A stretch of DNA of 64,000 nt from an uncultured Gammaproteobacteria bacterium (GTDB lineage Bacteria; Pseudomonadota; Gammaproteobacteria; GCA-002705445; GCA-002716945). The notes under the pieces are model-generated. The model ran no database searches. It saw only the letters and a program-made list of their open reading frames with translations, and was not told the origin of the DNA. The position numbers and the translations under genes were made by a program. Positions 1-8,400 of this stretch are shown here, piece after piece. Location of the stretch: positions 304,694-368,693 of the forward strand of contig CAJQLO010000001.1 of the NCBI GenBank assembly GCA_905479195.1, in the 5' to 3' direction. How positions within the stretch are numbered: the stretch's first letter is position 1; every line of letters starts with the position of its first letter.

Positions 1-99
1 AAAGAAAAATTTGATATTTCACAGTTATATTCAATTAAGATGATTTTAAATGAGTCACATGTTGCATCAGCATCTTATGAACAAAAAATTAATGAATGA
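1..99 (+). CDS. C-terminal tail of a probable 6-pyruvoyltetrahydropterin synthase (PTPS/QueD family) protein, cut by window edge
   Basis: Frame 1 is open from the first base to a TGA at 97-99, giving 32 residues. The end contains LNESHVASASY, which resembles the closing E-[TS]-x-x-[SA]-[SA]-x-Y element of PTPS/QueD proteins. The stop overlaps the start of the next gene as ATGA, so the two are translationally coupled. The family call rests only on this short tail and on its neighbours (glycosyltransferase, methyltransferase, RibD-like reductase), so it is tentative; that a coding region ends here is more secure. Confidence 0.45.
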   Translation, partial: KEKFDISQLYSIKMILNESHVASASYEQKINE

Positions 100-1094
100 G
101 AAAAATATATTTTATTTATCCTAAATTCGGCAGTACTATTACCGGTGGAACATTATATGATGTTGAATTGTGTAAGTATTTAAAAAAAATATTTATTTAT
201 CACTCTGGTATAGTAGTCAAACATGATATTTCCAGTATTGAGCTTTTTACAAAATTAAAGAAAATACCAAAAGAGTCCATTATAATAGTAGATGGCTATC
301 TAGCTAACAGAATTAAATATATTATAAAAAAATTTGGCAATATTAGTTTACTAGTACATCATCCATGCTCACTAGAAGATCCCTCTAAAAGATCATCTAA
401 TCTTAAATTATATTTTAATGAAAAAACAGCTTTTACATATGCAAAGTCAATAACAACTGTAAGTAAATATATGAAATTAAAAATTAGTAAGTATTTAAAT
501 AAGAATTTAAAGATACATGTGGTATATCCAGGCATAAGAGATTGTTTTTTTAATTACAATACTGCTACTAATTCTAAAAACCTTATATCAATTGGTAATA
601 TAATTCCAAGGAAAGGACATGAATGGCTGATAAAGTCATTGAGTAAATTAAAGTTTGACTGGCATTTAAATATTATAGGAGACTATAGTATTGATAAGGA
701 TTATTACCAAAGACTAGATCTTTTAGTCAAGAGTTATGGACTGGAAGATAAAATAACATTCTTAGGTTCAGTAGAAACTAAGACTATGCTTGATTATTTA
801 AAAAAATCAAAGTTATTCATACTAGCAACACATTATGAAGGCTTTGGCATGGCATTACTGGAATCTTCAATTTCTGGGGTTAAAGTTATTACTACAGATT
901 TGCCAGTATTAAGGGAAGTATTGAAAAGTAGAGATGTTGATTTTGTCGAAGAAAATAATATTCAGTCATTAGCTGAAACCATCGAGTATAATTTCAATAA
1001 TCATGCTTCTAAAACAGTATCTTCTAGCATTGGAAAGTATGGTTGGAAGAGAGCAGCAAGAAATTTTAAAATGGTGTTATATGGAACAAGATAA
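96..1094 (+). CDS. Glycosyltransferase family 4 protein
   Basis: 332 residues with the two-lobed GT4 layout. The N-terminal lobe has a glycine loop (GGTLYD, 17-22) for the acceptor side. The linker holds VYPG (143-146) and SIGNIIPRKG (165-174), and the C-terminal lobe carries the nucleotide-sugar EX7E motif as EGFGMALLES (248-257). It should transfer a sugar from a nucleotide donor with retention of configuration; the acceptor is unknown. The ATG overlaps the upstream stop by 4 nt and its own stop overlaps the methyltransferase start, so it sits in a coupled operon. With a PTPS-like gene before it and a RibD-like gene after it, a pterin or related heterocycle is a possible acceptor, which is inference. 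Confidence 0.85.
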   Translation: MRKIYFIYPKFGSTITGGTLYDVELCKYLKKIFIYHSGIVVKHDISSIELFTKLKKIPKESIIIVDGYLANRIKYIIKKFGNISLLVHHPCSLEDPSKRSSNLKLYFNEKTAFTYAKSITTVSKYMKLKISKYLNKNLKIHVVYPGIRDCFFNYNTATNSKNLISIGNIIPRKGHEWLIKSLSKLKFDWHLNIIGDYSIDKDYYQRLDLLVKSYGLEDKITFLGSVETKTMLDYLKKSKLFILATHYEGFGMALLESSISGVKVITTDLPVLREVLKSRDVDFVEENNIQSLAETIEYNFNNHASKTVSSSIGKYGWKRAARNFKMVLYGTR

Positions 1095-1953
1095 ATTTTC
1101 ATTGTCGTGGATTAAAGCACGAGAACAATATGATTTAAAATATAGAAGTAATTTGTTAAAAGAACAGTATAAAAAAGACAGGTCTTCCTTTGATCGAATC
1201 ATTGACCTAGGCTCTGGAAATGGGTCATTTTTAAGATACTGTCATTGCAAGAAAATAATTTTCAAGGAAATGCTTCTTATAGATTATGACTCTAAGCTTT
1301 TAAGAGATTTTTATGCGTCAACTTATAGTTATCTAAATGGAAAAGGCTATAGTATTTTAAAAGAATCTCCGACAAAGTATAAGTTAAAAAAAATAGATAT
1401 TATAAAAACTAAAAATATTCAATTAATGAATACTGACATTTTAAAATCATTAAATATTATTAATAATTACGATTTAATTAGTTTGTCAGCAATGTCAGAC
1501 ATACTTCCAACACTATTTATTAAGAAACTTTTAAATAAAGTAGATAAAAATAAAGTAATATATTTTTCTATATGTTTTGATGGGAACATTAAATGGGCTT
1601 CTAGTCATAAGTATGATAAGTATATTTTAACGATGTTTAATAAAAATCAGGAAACGAATAAGAGTTCTGGATATGCAGTTGGCGCAAAAAGCATTAAACT
1701 TATAAGAGAGCATAGCATGAAGAAAAAATATAATTTTCAGATTGAAGACTCTTCTTGGCAGTTAAATTCTTATAATGAAAGTTCTAAATATTTTCAAAAA
1801 ATGTATTTAGATACAATATATAAACCATTGAAAAAAGATGATATTACAGATAAAGATATGCTGAGTGAATGGCGAAAGGTGAAACTGAAAGATATTGTGG
1901 CCGGTAAATCAAAAATTGTTGTAGGTCATAAGGATATTTTAATATTAACGTAA
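1081..1953 (+). CDS. SAM-dependent methyltransferase (class I)
   Basis: 290 residues from the ATG at 1081. The open frame runs back to 1003, but that would overlap the glycosyltransferase by 92 nt; the start at 1081 gives the usual opening with SLSWIKAREQYD and only a 14-nt overlap. Motif I is DLGSGNG (residues 42-48), the AdoMet-binding loop. The middle is rich in Ile/Lys/Asn and gives no further substrate clue. It is coupled to both neighbours: its TAA shares one base with the next ATG (TAATG at 1951-1955). Probably methylates the same product that the adjacent glycosyltransferase handles. Confidence 0.75.
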   Translation: MEQDKFSLSWIKAREQYDLKYRSNLLKEQYKKDRSSFDRIIDLGSGNGSFLRYCHCKKIIFKEMLLIDYDSKLLRDFYASTYSYLNGKGYSILKESPTKYKLKKIDIIKTKNIQLMNTDILKSLNIINNYDLISLSAMSDILPTLFIKKLLNKVDKNKVIYFSICFDGNIKWASSHKYDKYILTMFNKNQETNKSSGYAVGAKSIKLIREHSMKKKYNFQIEDSSWQLNSYNESSKYFQKMYLDTIYKPLKKDDITDKDMLSEWRKVKLKDIVAGKSKIVVGHKDILILT

Positions 1954-2846
1954 TGAATATTAAAGATACTCTAAAGTATATTCTATCTATTTCAATAATT
2001 TATTATATTATTAATCAGTATGGAATTAATATATTTAATATACTTTCCATTATAGATATACGATATATCATGTTGATTATACTAATCAGTATCATCCAGC
2101 ATTTTTTATCAGCATACAGGTGGATGTATATTTCTAAAATTACTAATCTAAATATTAGTTTTAAAAATTCTATTCAATTTTATTATATATCTACCTTCAT
2201 GAATAATATTTTACCAGGCGGCATTATAGGAGATATATTTCGTATTTATCATACAACTGAAAATAAAATTGAAATACTAAAAATGGGTAAGTCTGTACAA
2301 GCTGTTATTTTCGAAAGATTATCCGGTCAAATTATGCTGCTTGCTTTTTTTATAGTTTCTCTAACTTTTTACTTTCTTATAAATAATAAATACGAAGCTT
2401 TCTTTTACTTATTTTTCCCTTCATTATTAATATTTTTTATATTTAAACTATTTCTGAATAAGAAAATTAAAAAAATGTTAAATGGTAAGAAAATTAGTCA
2501 TAATATTTATGCAGTTTTTTCTGGAGAGGTCTTTTGGAAGCATTTAATGCTTTCGTTTTTCGTTGTGTGCTCATATGTACTTATATATGTAATATCTGCA
2601 GTTTCATTAGGGCTAGATATTGATTATCTTGCGTTTATGGTTTTTTCTCCAATAATCTTATTTTCTATGACTTTACCAATCAGTATTGGGGGCTGGGGGA
2701 TAAGAGAATTAACTGCTCTTTTACTATCTTTGCTTTTAGGGCTTTCAGCGTCTGCAAGTATTAGTGTATCCATCATATATGGGATATTAAACTTAATATG
2801 TTCTTTGCCAGGACTTTATTTTTTTCTACAAATTAAATCAAAATAA
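1953..2846 (+). CDS. Lysylphosphatidylglycerol synthase TM region / UPF0104-type membrane protein
   Basis: 297 residues, almost wholly hydrophobic, with seven or eight predicted membrane helices. Two family signatures are visible: the FMNNILPGGIIGDIFR segment (near residues 82-97) and the late SIGGWGIREL segment (near residues 244-253), both typical of the LPG_synthase_TM/UPF0104 family. Members act as flippase-like or transferase-associated inner-membrane proteins, and small ones like this often sit in glycoconjugate clusters. It starts on the preceding gene's stop and ends 9 nt inside the convergent RibD-like gene. It may move the glycosylated product across the inner membrane, which is inference. 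Confidence 0.75.
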   Translation: MNIKDTLKYILSISIIYYIINQYGINIFNILSIIDIRYIMLIILISIIQHFLSAYRWMYISKITNLNISFKNSIQFYYISTFMNNILPGGIIGDIFRIYHTTENKIEILKMGKSVQAVIFERLSGQIMLLAFFIVSLTFYFLINNKYEAFFYLFFPSLLIFFIFKLFLNKKIKKMLNGKKISHNIYAVFSGEVFWKHLMLSFFVVCSYVLIYVISAVSLGLDIDYLAFMVFSPIILFSMTLPISIGGWGIRELTALLLSLLLGLSASASISVSIIYGILNLICSLPGLYFFLQIKSK

Positions 2847-3707
2847 ATCAATATCACATAAAATATCACGGCCCATCTTCATATAAGATATTTTATGCTC
2901 ATAAACTTCTTTCAATGACTTTTGTTTTGGAATTATAAAACTACTAATTCCTTTCCCTAGTATGATTGGACTGATACATAAATGTAATTTATCAAGTAAA
3001 TTTTTTCCATAAAATTTTGAAATAGTTTTTCCACCACCTTCTATGAAAACTATTCTTTTATTTAGCTTAGTTAGTAATGATATTATATCTTTTTCATCAA
3101 ATTGATTATTTATTAGAGGTAATTGAAATATGTTTTGATCTTTTGGTTTTAATTTATCATGAATAATTTTATAACCATTATCATCTTTATGAGTAAATAC
3201 ATGATATTTTTTACCAAGTTTATTATTTTTATCTAAAATAATCCTCATAGGATTTTCACCCTTCACGAGCCTTGTCGTAAGCATGGGGTTATCTGATTTA
3301 ACAGTATTAGATCCTACAATAATTATATCTGAAATAGCTCTTAACATATGTATATGGATAAGATTTTCTTGAGAGCTTATATATTTTGACTCACTTGATT
3401 GTGTTGCTATAAACCCATCCAAGGTTTGAGCTAAATGACCTATCAGGAAAGTCTTTTTACTATTAAATATTATAGGAAGATACAGCTTAAAGAGATTATT
3501 CGTATACTCGTCTATATCAAAATTATTATCAATTACTTCTTGTTTCTCTATATTATATTTATACTTATATTTTTTTTTATTTAATACTTTTTCTATAGTT
3601 ACCTGAGATGTATCATCAAAATTATCTAGCTTGAAGTATTTAGCTGCTAAAATTAGTGACCATGAAGATTTTTTTGTTATACTGAGTTTATTAGATTTAT
3701 TGTTCAT
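2838..3707 (-). CDS. RibD C-terminal domain (pyrimidine/pterin reductase-like) protein
   Basis: 289 residues. The first ~80 residues match nothing I recognise; from about 85 on it is a RibD_C/DHFR-fold reductase: GHLAQTLDGFIA (90-101), then LRAISDIIIVGSNTVKSDNP (122-141) with LTTR (143-146), FIEGGGKT (221-228) and GKGI (251-254). RibD_C enzymes use NADPH to reduce a ribosylamino-pyrimidine; stand-alone members also act on pterin-like substrates. The deaminase half of RibD is absent, so this is not a complete bifunctional RibD. It lies convergent to the glycosyltransferase/methyltransferase/flippase genes, and stand-alone RibD_C genes near PTPS-like genes suggest a pterin role. The exact substrate is unknown. 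Confidence 0.75.
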   Translation of the reverse strand: MNNKSNKLSITKKSSWSLILAAKYFKLDNFDDTSQVTIEKVLNKKKYKYKYNIEKQEVIDNNFDIDEYTNNLFKLYLPIIFNSKKTFLIGHLAQTLDGFIATQSSESKYISSQENLIHIHMLRAISDIIIVGSNTVKSDNPMLTTRLVKGENPMRIILDKNNKLGKKYHVFTHKDDNGYKIIHDKLKPKDQNIFQLPLINNQFDEKDIISLLTKLNKRIVFIEGGGKTISKFYGKNLLDKLHLCISPIILGKGISSFIIPKQKSLKEVYEHKISYMKMGRDILCDIDLF

Positions 3708-3713
3708 AAGGTT

Positions 3714-3950
3714 ATGGGTTATTTAAAAAGTGTTGTTATCAATATAATACATGGGGCGCTCATTATTGTTCCCGTTATAATATTTATTCATTTCACATAC
3801 TATTATTTTTCTAATTATAGCCCAATTCCGTCTATATATTATTTTTATGCTTCAATGGAATTAGGGCCTTTATATCTGACTATAAACTTTTATATTACAG
3901 GTTTACTAGGAAGATTCTTTAGTCAAAATCTTAGTTTTAATAATTTATAA
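3714..3950 (+). CDS. Small putative membrane protein
   Basis: 78 residues with two hydrophobic stretches (about 9-31 and 44-68), no family recognised. Its ATG lies only 6 nt from the divergent RibD-like start, leaving no room for separate promoters, and its stop overlaps hisI by 6 nt. There is an AAGG 5-8 nt before the ATG, a modest ribosome binding site. It fills what would otherwise be a 237-nt gap between two minus-strand genes, so it may instead be leader or promoter DNA for the RibD-like gene. Treat as a weak call. Confidence 0.35.
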   Translation: MGYLKSVVINIIHGALIIVPVIIFIHFTYYYFSNYSPIPSIYYFYASMELGPLYLTINFYITGLLGRFFSQNLSFNNL

Positions 3951-4400
3951 TATAGTCGGGTTAGGAGCATCTCCGTATACCTCATCTGGATCGAATACTT
4001 TTTCTTTCTCAGTGAAGGTTAACTTTGCTTTTTTACCATCATATTTTATTTCGCGATAAAAACATGAAAAATAACCAACATGACAGCTTGCATTTCCAGT
4101 CACAGTCACTTTAATCCACACGCAGTCTTGATCATCATCAATTAATATATTATCAACCTTTTGTACAAAGCCACTAGTGGCACCTTTATGCCATATACAT
4201 TTTCTACTTCTACTATAGTAATGAGCCTCTCTTTTTTCAATTGTAAGCTTAAGAGCTTCTGCATTCATGAACGCATGCATTAATAGGACACCTGTTTTTG
4301 TATCAGTAGTAACAACTGGAATAAATCCATCAGAATTAAACTTTGGACTAAGCTTATTTCCTTCTTCCACTTCTTTAATTGATATTCTATCTTTAAACAT
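3945..4400 (-). CDS. hisI: Phosphoribosyl-AMP cyclohydrolase
   Basis: 151 residues; HisI opens the purine ring of PR-AMP in step three of histidine synthesis, in the cytosol. Motifs: HAFMNAEAL (42-50), YYSRSRKCIWHKGATSG (61-77), then the metal site. The usual DCDxD is DDDQD here (88-92) followed by Cys93, with Cys106 and Cys113 in ASCHVGYFSC. That spacing resembles alphaproteobacterial-type HisI. It stands alone with no other his gene nearby and no HisE part. The start is 3 nt after the stop of the zinc-finger gene upstream, so the two are co-transcribed. Confidence 0.9.
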   Translation of the reverse strand: MFKDRISIKEVEEGNKLSPKFNSDGFIPVVTTDTKTGVLLMHAFMNAEALKLTIEKREAHYYSRSRKCIWHKGATSGFVQKVDNILIDDDQDCVWIKVTVTGNASCHVGYFSCFYREIKYDGKKAKLTFTEKEKVFDPDEVYGDAPNPTIL

Positions 4401-4402
4401 AA

Positions 4403-4582
4403 CTAATTTTTTTTAAACATTGATTTCTGTATAAAATTCTTACCGCAATAATAGCATTCTACAGTTCCATCTTCACTATTAACTTTTAAAAATATTTGAG
4501 GATGGCGACCACTTATATCATCACCAGAACAACTTACTGTCTCTATATTGTCTTCTATTAATTTGATATTAGATACTTTCAT
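4403..4582 (-). CDS. Zinc-finger (zf-CHCC type) small protein
   Basis: A 59-residue gene found by reading the gap between hisI and the MOSC gene. The product has a C-x8-H-x15-C-x2-C zinc site: Cys18, His27, Cys43, Cys46, in the contexts VSCSG, GRHPQIFLKV and VECYYCGKNF. This is the zf-CHCC pattern seen in small bacterial proteins related to the zinc subunit of respiratory complex I. The ATG is 4 nt from the MOSC stop and the TAG is 2 nt from the hisI start, so it is the middle gene of a tight operon. Cellular role is not known. Confidence 0.85.
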   Translation of the reverse strand: MKVSNIKLIEDNIETVSCSGDDISGRHPQIFLKVNSEDGTVECYYCGKNFIQKSMFKKN

Positions 4583-4586
4583 ATAT

Positions 4587-5246
4587 CTATAAAGAGCTAT
4601 AATCTCCTAGCTTCATTAACCTTTCTCTAAACCTTTCCTTGATTTCTTCTGTCAAATATTTTAAGTCTACCGCTTTTGTCATTTTATCAATGTTATTTAC
4701 ATCTTTAAATAATATCTCAGCAATTTCATATACAGACATACTATCACTTTCTTTTTTTATATATTCGACCTCATCATCTCTAGATATACTTCCTGTTTCT
4801 AATACTCTCAAATAAGATCCTAATAGACCACTTTGAGAAAACTTTTTTGGAAAATCTCTACTATTCATTTTTATTCCAATTTTATAGCAAGGAATTCTTG
4901 GTTGAGAGATTTGGAAAAGACAATTACCAATTTTTAGTTCATCACCAATATATATTTCTTTTTCATCAAAATCATCAATTGTAAGATTTTCTCCAACTAG
5001 CCCAAATTCATTATAATCTTGATTCATTTCTTTTGACCAAGTCTGATAATGCTTATATGAGTATGCATATAGAGCCTTATCATACCCTCCATGAACTTTC
5101 ATATCTGCTTGTCTATCACCAATTAACCCAACATCAGTAACCTCAATGGAGCCTTCTATTGGTTTTTTATATATACTGGTGATAAGCTCTTTGCCATTAA
5201 ACATGACTTTTTTGGGCTCAGAAATATTTATAGATAAAATTTTCAT
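4587..5246 (-). CDS. MOSC domain protein (YiiM-like)
   Basis: 219 residues, the length of YiiM-type proteins. The MOSC core shows GDRQAD (43-48), HGGYDKALYAY (52-62), GENLT (85-89) and QPRIPC (115-120), where Cys120 is the conserved cysteine of the MOSC fold. A C-terminal helical part (about 168-210) matches the 3-alpha domain. MOSC proteins handle the molybdenum cofactor; YiiM is linked with reduction of N-hydroxylated base analogues. First gene of an operon with the zinc-finger gene and hisI. Mo-cofactor synthesis genes follow at 6.5-9.4 kb, in keeping with a Mo-linked role. Confidence 0.85.
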   Translation of the reverse strand: MKILSINISEPKKVMFNGKELITSIYKKPIEGSIEVTDVGLIGDRQADMKVHGGYDKALYAYSYKHYQTWSKEMNQDYNEFGLVGENLTIDDFDEKEIYIGDELKIGNCLFQISQPRIPCYKIGIKMNSRDFPKKFSQSGLLGSYLRVLETGSISRDDEVEYIKKESDSMSVYEIAEILFKDVNNIDKMTKAVDLKYLTEEIKERFRERLMKLGDYSSL

Positions 5247-5265
5247 ATGCTAGATAAAGTAATTG

Positions 5266-5271
5266 TATAAT
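5266..5271 (+). promoter_or_regulatory. Candidate -10 element before the EamA transporter
   Basis: A perfect TATAAT lies 27 nt before the ATG at 5299, in the 52-nt gap between divergent genes; the matching -35 is poor. An AAGGA ribosome binding site sits at 5285-5289. Only the -10 is convincing. Confidence 0.4.
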
Positions 5272-5298
5272 CTCATTATAAAAAAAGGATAACTTAAG

Positions 5299-6198
5299 AT
5301 GACTTCATATACAACGAATTGGATATTATTAATGTTGTTATCGGCCATCTGGGGTGGTGCTTTTACCCTCAATAAGTTTGCGCTGGAAGCTTATAGTCCA
5401 GAGGTCTTAGTAACAGGACGCCTACTTATTGCCAGTATAGTGCTTCTGGGTTTTGTCTTAATAGTTTTTAAAAAGATTAATATTGATTTATCAAACTGGC
5501 GTTATTACTTTTTTATGAGTATTGTGGGAATTGTAGCTCCTTTTCTATTGATTTCATATGGGCAAATTGGAATTGATAGTTCTTTGGCTGGTATATTAAT
5601 GTCAACAATGCCCATCTCTACATTAATATTATCTCATTTTTTTTTAAATGATGAAAATATGACAAAGAAAAAGCTTATTGGTTTTTTAGTTGCATTTACT
5701 GGAATTATTATTTTAATTATGCCGGATAAAAATATTATTGAAAATAATATGATTGATGGTATTTATTCTGAATTAATGGTCATAAGCGGAGCAATACTTT
5801 ATTCATTTGCTGCAGTGTATGGAAAGAGATTTAAAATTACAAATCCTCTGAATGCATCAACAGGAGTGATATTGTATTCTGCAGTTATTATGAGTATATA
5901 TATAATGTTCAATATTGACCTGGCCCCACATTCATATGGTGACTATGAACATATTTTGGCAATAGTTATATTAGGAGTTTTTTGTACAGCTATTGCAACG
6001 ATTATATATTTTCAAATATTACAATCTTCAGGAGCAACCTTTATATCTATAATGAATTATCTTATTCCTGTCTGGGCTATCTTATTCGGTGTTATCTTTT
6101 TTAATGAAGATGTATCATGGAATTATCTTATAGGCTTAATTATTGTGATATTAGGTATACAGGTAAGCCAAACGAAAAGAAAGCGCGACAAAATCTAA
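5299..6198 (+). CDS. EamA/DMT-family transporter
   Basis: 299 residues with ten predicted membrane helices in two five-helix halves, each an EamA repeat: LSAIWGGAFTLNKFALE near the N-terminus and SGAILYSFAAVYGKRF in the middle. Members of the drug/metabolite transporter superfamily export amino acids or other small molecules; the substrate cannot be read here. The protein ends with a short basic tail (QTKRKRDKI). It opens a plus-strand run that leads into DUF1244, moeB and moaA. Confidence 0.85.
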   Translation: MTSYTTNWILLMLLSAIWGGAFTLNKFALEAYSPEVLVTGRLLIASIVLLGFVLIVFKKINIDLSNWRYYFFMSIVGIVAPFLLISYGQIGIDSSLAGILMSTMPISTLILSHFFLNDENMTKKKLIGFLVAFTGIIILIMPDKNIIENNMIDGIYSELMVISGAILYSFAAVYGKRFKITNPLNASTGVILYSAVIMSIYIMFNIDLAPHSYGDYEHILAIVILGVFCTAIATIIYFQILQSSGATFISIMNYLIPVWAILFGVIFFNEDVSWNYLIGLIIVILGIQVSQTKRKRDKI

Positions 6199-6253
6199 AA
6201 CATGAACACTTTGGTTCACCTGGTTTCATGGTATATTTATATTATAAATATAT

Positions 6254-6258
6254 GAGGA
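6254..6258 (+). promoter_or_regulatory. Ribosome binding site fixing the DUF1244 start
   Basis: GAGGA ends 5 nt before the ATG at 6264. This decides against the upstream in-frame starts at 6117 and 6252, which lack such a site; 6117 also lies inside the transporter gene. Confidence 0.6.
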
Positions 6259-6263
6259 ATACT

Positions 6264-6578
6264 ATGTTATATGATGACAAGCTTGCAATGGCTAAAAAAT
6301 TAAAAATAGAATCTGCAACATTTCAAAAGATACTTGACCATTTGAGAAAGAACCCTGATGTTCAAAATATTGACATGATGAATTTGGCAAACTTCTGCCG
6401 TAATTGTATATCTAAGTGGTATATGTCAGAAGCTGAGAAATTAGGAGATAAATTAACTTATGATGAAGCTCGAGAATTAGTCTATGGAATGCCTTATTCT
6501 GAATATAAGAGTAAGTATCAAAAAGAGGCAACTAAAGAACAACTTGAGAAGTTTAATGAAGGCAAAAAAAATAAATAA
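6264..6578 (+). CDS. DUF1244 family protein
   Basis: 104 residues from the ATG at 6264. The family core is clear: DVQNIDMMNLANFCRNCISK (32-51), continuing KWY, then a C-terminal VYGMPYSEYKSKYQ element. The two cysteines in CRNC (45-48) are characteristic. DUF1244 proteins are small and widespread in proteobacteria, with no established function that I can state. The frame extends upstream to 6117 but that part overlaps the transporter and is not family sequence. The last 23 nt overlap moeB. Confidence 0.85.
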   Translation: MLYDDKLAMAKKLKIESATFQKILDHLRKNPDVQNIDMMNLANFCRNCISKWYMSEAEKLGDKLTYDEARELVYGMPYSEYKSKYQKEATKEQLEKFNEGKKNK

Positions 6579-7323
6579 ACTTCAATTATCAAACGATGAT
6601 CTTTTGAGATATAACAAACATATTCTTTTAGAAGAAATTCAAACTGATGGGCTTGAGATCTTAAAGCAAAAACATGTGGCAATAATAGGCCTTGGAGGTC
6701 TTGGTTGTCCAGTTGCTCAGTATTTATCAACCTCAGGAGTTGGTAAAATTACATTGATAGACCATGATGTGGTAGAGGAAACAAATCTTCAGAGACAAAT
6801 ACTTTATACTTCTGAAGACCTTGGCCTGTATAAAGCTGATGTAGCATGTAAAAGACTGAAGATATTAAATCCCGATATAAATATTGAAGGTTACAGTGTA
6901 CGATTCACAAATGATTCAGTTAGTCTTATGAAAGATGTAGATATAATTATTGATGCCACTGATAATTTTAAATCAAGATCACTAATTAATAAGATATCTC
7001 TACTTTTAAAAAAACCCTTAGTTATGGGTGCTGCTATAAAGATGCAAGGACAAGTTGCAGTTTTCCGAAATGATTTATTTGACATGCCTTGTTATAATTG
7101 TCTTTATGATGATATGGAGGATGAAATGAGTTCATGTATAGACCTTGGAGTTTTATCCACATTAACTGGAACAATAGGCTCTCTTCAGGCAACAGAGGCT
7201 ATAAAAACTTTGGTAGGCTTTGGTGAATCATTAGAAAGTAAATTACTATTAGTAGATTTGAAGCATATGAGTTTTAGAACTGTTAAAATAACTAAAGATA
7301 ATAAGTGTAAAATTTGTAATTAA
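6556..7323 (+). CDS. moeB: Molybdopterin-synthase adenylyltransferase (ThiF/HesA superfamily)
   Basis: 255 residues from the ATG at 6556 (open frame goes back to 6484, inside DUF1244). MoeB adenylates the C-terminal glycine of MoaD so sulfur can be loaded. Visible features: RYNKHILL (18-25), nucleotide loop GLGGLG (45-50), NLQRQ (77-81) with the catalytic arginine, Lys93, DATDN (133-137), and a zinc site from CYNC (179-182) and CKIC (251-254). There is no rhodanese domain, so it is MoeB- rather than MOCS3-like; ThiF is the main alternative. Its position directly before moaA, in a locus with moaD and moaE, supports MoeB. Confidence 0.88.
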   Translation: MKAKKINKLQLSNDDLLRYNKHILLEEIQTDGLEILKQKHVAIIGLGGLGCPVAQYLSTSGVGKITLIDHDVVEETNLQRQILYTSEDLGLYKADVACKRLKILNPDINIEGYSVRFTNDSVSLMKDVDIIIDATDNFKSRSLINKISLLLKKPLVMGAAIKMQGQVAVFRNDLFDMPCYNCLYDDMEDEMSSCIDLGVLSTLTGTIGSLQATEAIKTLVGFGESLESKLLLVDLKHMSFRTVKITKDNKCKICN

Positions 7324-7324
7324 A

Positions 7325-8341
7325 ATGATTAAAGATAAACTAGAAAGACAATTTGAGTACTTAAGAATTTCAGTTACTGACAAATGTAATTTCAGATGTA
7401 TATACTGCATGCCTAAAGAGATATTTGGAAGTAAACATCAATTTTTAAAGAAAAATGAATTATTAACATATGAAGAAATAATAGAGGTTGCTAAAACTTT
7501 AAAACCATTTGGTTTAAAGAAAATTAGACTCACTGGTGGAGAACCATTATTAAGAAAAAACATAGAATATTTGGTTGAAGGTTTAAAAAAAGATGCACTT
7601 ATCGATGAAGTCATGATCACCACGAACGGATCTTTGTTAACTAAAGAAAAACTAATATCTTTAAAGAAAGGTGGCTTAGATTCAGTAACTATAAGCTTAG
7701 ATGCTTCTTCAAAAAAAGTAAGAAATATAATGAATCCTGTTAATAGTAATCATGTCTTGGTATCAGAGGCTATAGACAATGTTATTACTATATTTAATAG
7801 TGTTAAAGTAAACATGGTTGTTATTAAAGGAATAAATGATAAAGAAATTATGCCTATGTTAGAAAAATTTTTAGACAAAAATATTGAATTAAGATTCATT
7901 GAGTATATGGATGTGGGTGAGTCTAATAACTGGTCATTAGATAATGTATTTACCTCAAAAGAAACTAAAGACCTGATTGAGAAATATTTTAGTTTAAAAA
8001 AAATACCTGATTTAATAGACTCTACATCTGAAAAATGGGCTATAGATAATTATACATTGAATATTGCTTTTATATCATCTATATCAAAACCTTTTTGTTC
8101 TGAATGTAATCGAGGAAGGTTATCGGCAAATGGTAATTTTTATACATGTTTATTTTCCGAAAAACCCTATGACTTTTCTAGTTACTTTAGAAATAAAGAA
8201 AATAACTTATCTTTTAATAATTATTTCACCAAAGTCTGGTCCAATAGAGATGACCAGTATTCTCAGTTAAGATTTGTTAGTAAGCCTGGTAAAAATAAAA
8301 ATAAAAAGAATAAAGTAGAAATGTCTTATATTGGTGGATAA
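7325..8341 (+). CDS. moaA: GTP 3',8-cyclase
   Basis: 338 residues. MoaA is the radical-SAM enzyme that starts molybdopterin synthesis from GTP. The N-terminal cluster is CNFRCIYC (Cys21, 25, 28). The second cluster is the MoaA-specific C-x2-C-x13-C run (FCSECNRGRL, then FYTC). The protein ends in Ile-Gly-Gly, the conserved tail needed by MoaA. Its ATG is 1 nt after the moeB stop with no good ribosome site, so it is translated by coupling. A lysine/asparagine-rich insert lies just before the end. moaC, the next enzyme in the pathway, is not in this window. Confidence 0.95.
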   Translation: MIKDKLERQFEYLRISVTDKCNFRCIYCMPKEIFGSKHQFLKKNELLTYEEIIEVAKTLKPFGLKKIRLTGGEPLLRKNIEYLVEGLKKDALIDEVMITTNGSLLTKEKLISLKKGGLDSVTISLDASSKKVRNIMNPVNSNHVLVSEAIDNVITIFNSVKVNMVVIKGINDKEIMPMLEKFLDKNIELRFIEYMDVGESNNWSLDNVFTSKETKDLIEKYFSLKKIPDLIDSTSEKWAIDNYTLNIAFISSISKPFCSECNRGRLSANGNFYTCLFSEKPYDFSSYFRNKENNLSFNNYFTKVWSNRDDQYSQLRFVSKPGKNKNKKNKVEMSYIGG

Positions 8342-8400
8342 TAATTATATTTACAGTCTGCTAAGTTGTAATATTAATATTAGAAAGTTAATATCAGTAT

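Noticed and set aside
1003..1080. Longer N-terminus of the methyltransferase frame
   Set aside because: It lies inside the glycosyltransferase gene and does not look like family sequence; the ATG at 1081 gives a normal start.
6117..6263. Longer N-terminus of DUF1244
   Set aside because: Overlaps the transporter and lacks a ribosome site; the family begins near the ATG at 6264.
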